A stretch of 64,000 nt of DNA from Pseudophaeomoniella oleicola (Eukaryota; Ascomycota; Eurotiomycetes; Phaeomoniellales; Phaeomoniellaceae): contig QWDQ01000050.1 of the NCBI GenBank assembly GCA_003868215.1, forward strand, positions 1 through 64,000, read 5' to 3'. The notes beneath the pieces were generated by a model. That model ran no database searches. It worked only from the letters and a program-made list of their open reading frames with translations, and was not told where the DNA came from. Each line of letters opens with the position of its first letter. Within the stretch, counting starts at the first letter, position 1. Position numbers and translations under genes: made by a program. Shown here piece after piece: positions 59,680 through 64,000 of this stretch.

Positions 59680-60511
59680 CCTGGTATCCAGGAAGAGACA
59701 AGTCAAGAAAGGCAAGCAGATTTATGGGTGACAATTGATGAATAAAATGAGGCTCCAGATCTGTCGCTAATCTCAGGCCTCAAACCACCGTTGGCAGCCC
59801 ACATCAGGGAAGAGCTTCGGGTAAACGTTTAGATGACAGCGATATTACCGCGATCACCTACTCAGTAGTCTTTCTCGGTAGTCTTACTCAGTAGTCTTTC
59901 TCGGTAGTCTTACTCAGTAGTCTTTCTCGGTAGTCTTACTCAGTAGTCTCACAGGTAGTGACAGGAATCCGTGAGATTGAGCTCGCAATGTTTTGTCCAC
60001 TAACCAAACTCACACCATACCTAGGTACCGTTCTCAATACCGTAATTAGTGCGAGGCATGAAGGTGTCGATCGAAGTCGGTGTTCGGCTCCTTGAATTGA
60101 TCAATGGCGCCAATGAATTAGCGGATGGCGTGCGACTTCTTCGGCTACCGCTACGGCCCCACCTACGGCACCTGCAAAGAATATGACTCGAGACAAGTAG
60201 AAAAGACGACTTTCGTTCTTACCTTGACCTACTCTATTCACACCGCCTTTAAAGTGTGTGTGCTGATAAATCAAGCCGGACAGCAGCTTTGTTATGCATG
60301 TATTCTCTAAGTGCTATATCAAAAGGTCATCTAGAAGGAGGTAATTACAATGAAGTATACCTCGCTAGATAGATACTGTACCTATTGTCCTCGGTCTATA
60401 GCAAAATGAAGTAGATGAAGATATAAGAGTATACCATATGTTATAGTCCCAGACCCTTCTTTGCAGAAACCTCCCAGGATTGGCTTGAGTGGCTGATCAT
60501 GATCGTGATAT
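59680..60511. other. Upstream region of the MFS gene and downstream end of the DUF6594 pseudogene
   Basis: No supportable gene; a 61-codon plus-strand frame at 60125-60310 has no family features. It contains the 26-bp tandem repeat at 59860-59949. Confidence 0.55.
59860..59949. repeat. 26-bp tandem repeat, about 3.5 copies
   Basis: A 26-bp unit, itself made of two related halves (CTCAGTAGTCTT and CTCGGTAGTCTT), is repeated head to tail at 59860, 59886 and 59912, with a partial copy at 59938. It lies about 180-270 bp upstream of the MFS start codon, so it could influence that promoter. Confidence 0.9.
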
Positions 60512-61730
60512 TCAACGCAGCATATGATCATTCGTGTTTCCCATTCCTCCGCCTCCGATCCCCGTTCCAGTGCCATTGTTGCCCAGATTTCCACTTACGA
60601 AGACAACACGCACAGCGGAATAGGCGGCACAGGCCCCAAATATCTCGCTCCTTGTTGCGTTGCTTACCAGACTGATGCAGAGTGCGAAGCCAATGGTATA
60701 TCCTGTGATGAGACCGAGTTTCACTTCATTGCTTGTGACATGATATAGATCGTAGATGGATCCGAAGAGAAAGGTGCAGCAGAGGAGGATCGTAAGGGCG
60801 TCTACTGTCCGTGAGAGACGTTTGGCAGAAAGCTGAGCTACTACGCCATCCGTGCTATCGGGATGAGAGGTATCGTGACCGGTCTGTTAAGGAAATGGTC
60901 GGCTGTCAGCACTAACCGGCTAATTGCGATATACGATGAGTTGGCGGCGATGCAATACATCGATATAGATTCCAAGCGAGTTGCAGTAACACTTGACGGG
61001 TATCTCAGAAGAGAGCCACCCCTGATTCGGACCAAAGATGAGAAATAGAGAAAAGATGATGATACTGTAGAAGAGAGTGAGTTCAACTCACCGTGAACAA
61101 AAGTGGAAACCAATTCCGCAGTGCCAACTCTAACGCCACTTCCTTTGGACGTGTTACTGCCACCAGCTCTTCCCGTTTATTGTATATTCTTTCACTGTTG
61201 CCGCTGAGCGTGGCAATGTCCTAACCCCGATGCGCGTAGGTCTTGTTATGGAAATGGTTCTTAAAAGCTTCATGCAATTGTCTCGAGGGTCTTTGTAATG
61301 CCCACAGTTGAGCGTCTTGCAACAAAGTCTCTCCTACGCAGCAACATGTTAATCTTGCCCTGCGCGCTGCATATGCGGAGGATGACTCGCTGTATGCTTT
61401 GAGCTTCTTCCTGATATCCATTGCGACTTTCATTTGCTCTTCAGCACGACTTCTTGGTACCTTTGAATCGTGAACGAACGTCGACCAATTCTGGGCCCAT
61501 CCTTGCGCATCATCCATGCTTTTAGCAAAATCCTCTCTGTCAAGCTCATCTTATCTCGTCTGCAAATCTGCAAGCTCGCTTTGATAGTACAACAAGTCAC
61601 GGGCCGCGAGACGGTCGAAACGATTGTATATGGCAGCACTGTGTTCTTTCTCTCCACCGATGAAAGCGGCTAAAGATGGAAATCCCTTTGCCGTGCCGAG
61701 ATCAACTGTTTCATCTGCGCCAAGGGACAT
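60512..61730 (-). pseudogene. Decayed DUF6594 membrane-protein gene
   Basis: The minus strand encodes, in order, the signature parts of the fungal DUF6594 family. The N-terminal GFPSLAAFIGGEKEH and FDRLAARDLLYYQSELADL run from an ATG at 61730. The helical middle has DIRKKLKAY and LQRPSRQLHEAFKNHF, followed by REELVAVTRP. The membrane end includes LSAKRLSRTVDALTILL, NEVKLGLITGYT and AYSAVRVVFVSGNLG. Two in-frame stop codons interrupt the otherwise continuous first frame: TAA at 61551-61553 and TAG at 61221-61223. Splice-like signals follow at 61091 (donor) and 60885 (acceptor before the last exon, 60883-60512). No intron that removes the stops is evident, so it is read as a recent pseudogene of a host family. 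The intact relative is at 22132-23526. Confidence 0.7.
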
Positions 61731-62248
61731 GATCTGTCAAACGAAGATGATGAGTACATTGTCAGTCTGACTGACCAAGGTCCTTCATACTTCTGACGAT
61801 TATTGCGCAGAACCGTTGGTCTTGTTTAATGCATCTCACTCATTGGGTTACTGTAATGCTCAGCCACCCTGCGGGGTTCAGAGGTGCAGAAAGCAGACCA
61901 CGCATTCAACTTCGCACTCTACAGCTCCCAATATTTGTCTTACAAATCTCGACCCCTTCTATCTTCTTTGATGCTTGAAAGACCATGCTGTGGATATCTC
62001 ACAGTGACTAGGCTGGCTTGTGGCCGGTGGCAGTGCTATGCCTACTATGCAATAAACACTTAGTAAACGCAGAAGAAGGACATTTGTGAGCTGGGGATTG
62101 ATTGCCAGCGTTAAGAGAATAACAACGAAGCTGCTGACGTCTGTATTATCGATGCCCAACGGTTTCATACAATGTTTCTTGATGGGGGAGTATCTGCCAT
62201 TTCCATCAACGACTTGCTGCTTCAATATTACATGCAACCAGCCGAACC
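61731..62248. other. Divergent spacer
   Basis: No gene seen. It lies between the decayed DUF6594 gene (-) and the double-DTG gene (+). Confidence 0.5.
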
Positions 62249-63118
62249 ATGGTTCGACGTTTAGGAGCATTAGACATATATTGTCCAATCAGAGACCCGT
62301 TTCTTGATAGAAAGACCTCATCACAGCGACCGCCAAAGTTCAGGAAGGGGACTCAGTTCAGACTACCTATGCAGATCAATGGTAAAGGGATTGACACCCT
62401 TCCAGATACGGGCTCGAACGAGAATGCGATATCTCGAGCAATGGCCCAAACTTTGGACCTTTCCATCCAAGCGGTCTCTCCCGGCCGGAACAATTTCCAG
62501 ATCGCCAACGGCCAACGCATCAAAGCCATAGGAAGGGTCATCACTGATTGCGCATTCTCTCGAGACACCCAAGAAGGATCCTTCCCGCTGATATTCAACG
62601 TCTTTGAGCGGCTGATAGAACCTGTTGTCATTGGATGTGAATTTCTTGATGCCACCAAGACCCTGTTGAAGAATAGATATCGGCTCAAGGAAATCTTCTC
62701 CAAGATTCGGCAGCCACGACGTCTATTGCATTTGAACAGACCTCAACACCGGATGATATGCTACCTTGACAACGAACTTGTGCTTGCCAATCCTGACACA
62801 GGGGCTGAGATGAACTTAGTGTCCCCTGGATTTGCTGAACGCCACAACTTCGCAGGAACGTGGCTTGACGGCGAGCCGGAGATGATCCAATTCGCGGATG
62901 GAAGCGTCGGCTATGTCAGGTCTCCCCGGCAGTCCAAGTTCTCATGTGGTGGGGGAAAGGTCACGAGTGTCACAGTCTGGGTTCTGGACGGGCTTACATC
63001 GGACGTGCTCATCGGCGGAGATCTTCTGAACCACCTCAATGCTTACAGCGAGTATGCGGATGAATTCTTACACACGAATGCTTTTGACGACTATGGGAAC
63101 TTTAATCCCATATATTAG
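62249..63118 (+). CDS. Protein with two retropepsin-like DTG lobes in one chain
   Basis: Intronless frame of 289 codons. Two halves share the same order of motifs. Lobe 1 has LPDTGSNENAIS (Asp53), then FQIANGQ, and the fold-closing EPVVIGCEFLD near 124-134. Lobe 2 has NPDTGAEMNLVS (Asp183), then IQFADGS, and SDVLIGGDLLN near the end. The two Asp residues are 130 apart. Each lobe looks like one subunit of a retroviral-type aspartic peptidase, so the chain could form an intramolecular pair like pepsin. No signal peptide is seen. Retroelement ancestry of the fold is possible, but no terminal repeats, reverse transcriptase or integrase are visible nearby. The family beyond aspartic-protease-like was not recognised. 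Confidence 0.7.
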   Translation: MVRRLGALDIYCPIRDPFLDRKTSSQRPPKFRKGTQFRLPMQINGKGIDTLPDTGSNENAISRAMAQTLDLSIQAVSPGRNNFQIANGQRIKAIGRVITDCAFSRDTQEGSFPLIFNVFERLIEPVVIGCEFLDATKTLLKNRYRLKEIFSKIRQPRRLLHLNRPQHRMICYLDNELVLANPDTGAEMNLVSPGFAERHNFAGTWLDGEPEMIQFADGSVGYVRSPRQSKFSCGGGKVTSVTVWVLDGLTSDVLIGGDLLNHLNAYSEYADEFLHTNAFDDYGNFNPIY

Positions 63119-63223
63119 CTCGAGCGCAATGCTCAAAAGTTTCGCCAAGCTTTCAGACGGGATGTTGCAACGGCACGGTCACCCTCAGACGGGCATCGAC
63201 CTGGAGACCAGACAGATGGGCGA

Positions 63224-63478
63224 TTGAATGCGGCGGAGGTCAATTGCTTGTTTCGGAATGCCATCCAACATGAAGCTATGGTCGAGAACCGCCGACGGCA
63301 GAACGCTCGAGCTAGAATTGATCCCCTGCCTCCCGGTGATCGCCGTGATCGCTTAGAGGCAGAAGAACGGGAACGGCGCCGGGTCTACGAGGTCACGCGT
63401 GATCTTCGCATCCAAGTTCACGAGGGCAGGACCGCAGGTCACGGTGGTGGTGGTCACGTACCAGAGTCCAGGCCATAA
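63224..63478 (+). other. Open Arg/Glu-rich segment downstream of the double-DTG gene
   Basis: A further plus-strand open segment encodes a highly charged, helical sequence (for example DRRDRLEAEERERRR) ending in Gly/His-rich sequence. It has no recognised domain. Its relation to the double-DTG gene just upstream is unresolved, and it may be part of the same old locus. Confidence 0.35.
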
Positions 63479-64000
63479 TCAAGACCCGCAGTGGGTAGGG
63501 TGTTGGAAGGTTGCAACCACTGTGGCCGCCCAGTCTTCTCATTCCAATTCTTACTAGAAGGACCCATCTTTTATCTTGGAAGAAGGTAAAGGCAATCTCT
63601 TTGGGGCGGCACAGACAAAGTTTCTTGTATTTCATTTGTTTCCTGCGCTGGCGTTGGATGGTAGGTACTCGTCTTATCCTGACATGGAAAGGGGGACGGC
63701 GTTGTGAAAATCAGGAAAGGCAATATCTGCGGGCGGAACGGCATAGACAAAACTTTGGGGGGGGGTTTTTTTTCCCCTTTTTTTTTCTTCGTCCGCGTTG
63801 GGTGGTATGGAGGTAGATATGTACTCGTCTATTATAGGATGGAAGGAGGGAAGGCGCTGTTTGAATCAGAAAGCAAAGGGGTAGTCGTTTATAGTCAGGC
63901 GTCATATTTGGAGAGAGGCATTTAGAATTCGAAGGTGCTGTCGTAAGGTATGCATTAATGAATATATGTGCAAGTGATAAATTCGCTTCTTCTTCTCCTT
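63479..64000. repeat. Low-complexity end of the window
   Basis: No gene seen. It contains adjoining runs of G, T and C near 63757-63789 and CTT units at the very end (63984-64000). Two copies of a similar stretch (AAAGGCAATCTCT.GG near 63587 and AGGCAATATCTGCGG near 63717) suggest a short local duplication. Confidence 0.6.

Noticed and set aside
1-64000. tRNA, rRNA or CRISPR arrays
   Set aside because: No cloverleaf-consistent T-loop/anticodon arrangement, rRNA-like block or regularly spaced repeat array could be supported by eye.

Overview
The window looks like nuclear DNA of a filamentous ascomycete (Pezizomycotina). The genes carry short GT-AG introns, mostly 43-90 bp with CTAAC/CTGAC-like branch points. 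The protein families are ones typical of these fungi: HET-domain proteins, Zn2Cys6 and bZIP regulators, a Pth11/SAT4-type rhodopsin-fold membrane protein, DUF6594 proteins, an adenylate-forming reductase, a P450 and an arsenite methyltransferase. The class cannot be fixed from the sequence alone. Spacers are long and full of homopolymers, microsatellites and CCTA/TAGG words.

Layout. 0.8-3.3 kb: oligopeptide (OPT) transporter (-). 6.3-7.7 kb: decayed HET-domain gene in a large gene-poor stretch. 9.8-13.1 kb: long coiled-coil protein (+). 13.9-16.4 kb: intact HET-domain gene (+). 17.9-19.2 kb: rhodopsin-domain membrane protein (+). 20.2-21.2 kb: retropepsin-like gene (-). 22.1-23.5 kb: DUF6594 membrane protein (+). 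24.2-25.3 kb: G+C-rich intronless adenosine/adenine deaminase (-). 25.9-28.4 kb: arsenite methyltransferase (-) and a Cys-containing bZIP regulator (+) facing away from each other. 30.9-32.0 kb: SDR oxidoreductase (+). 32.3-34.9 kb: large protein of unknown function (-). 35.7-36.2 kb: orphan 175-aa protein (+). 37.4-40.7 kb: A-T-R adenylate-forming reductase (-). 42.2-44.1 kb: small hydrophilic protein and an alpha/beta hydrolase (-). 44.9-46.8 kb: Zn2Cys6 regulator in six exons (-). 48.0-48.9 kb: two-RRM RNA-binding protein (-). 50.2-59.7 kb: a compact block of Zn2Cys6 regulator (+), secreted FAD oxidase (-), P450 (+) and MFS exporter (-). 60.5-61.7 kb: decayed second DUF6594 gene (-). 62.2-63.1 kb: gene encoding two retropepsin-like DTG lobes in one chain (+).

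How the genes fit together. The 50.2-59.7 kb block has the make-up of a specialised-metabolism cluster: regulator, FAD oxidase, P450, exporter. The A-T-R reductase, alpha/beta hydrolase and second Zn2Cys6 regulator at 37-47 kb could supply the core enzyme of a larger cluster. An apparent housekeeping RRM gene lies between, so one cluster is an inference. The arsenite methyltransferase and bZIP gene share a 489-bp intergenic region and may form an arsenic-response module.

The items most worth a second look are the single-chain double-DTG protein, the candidate metabolite cluster, the arsenic/bZIP pair, the intact/decayed DUF6594 pair and the Cys-motif unknown protein. All gene models were joined by eye from splice signals and reading phase; none was checked against transcripts or databases.
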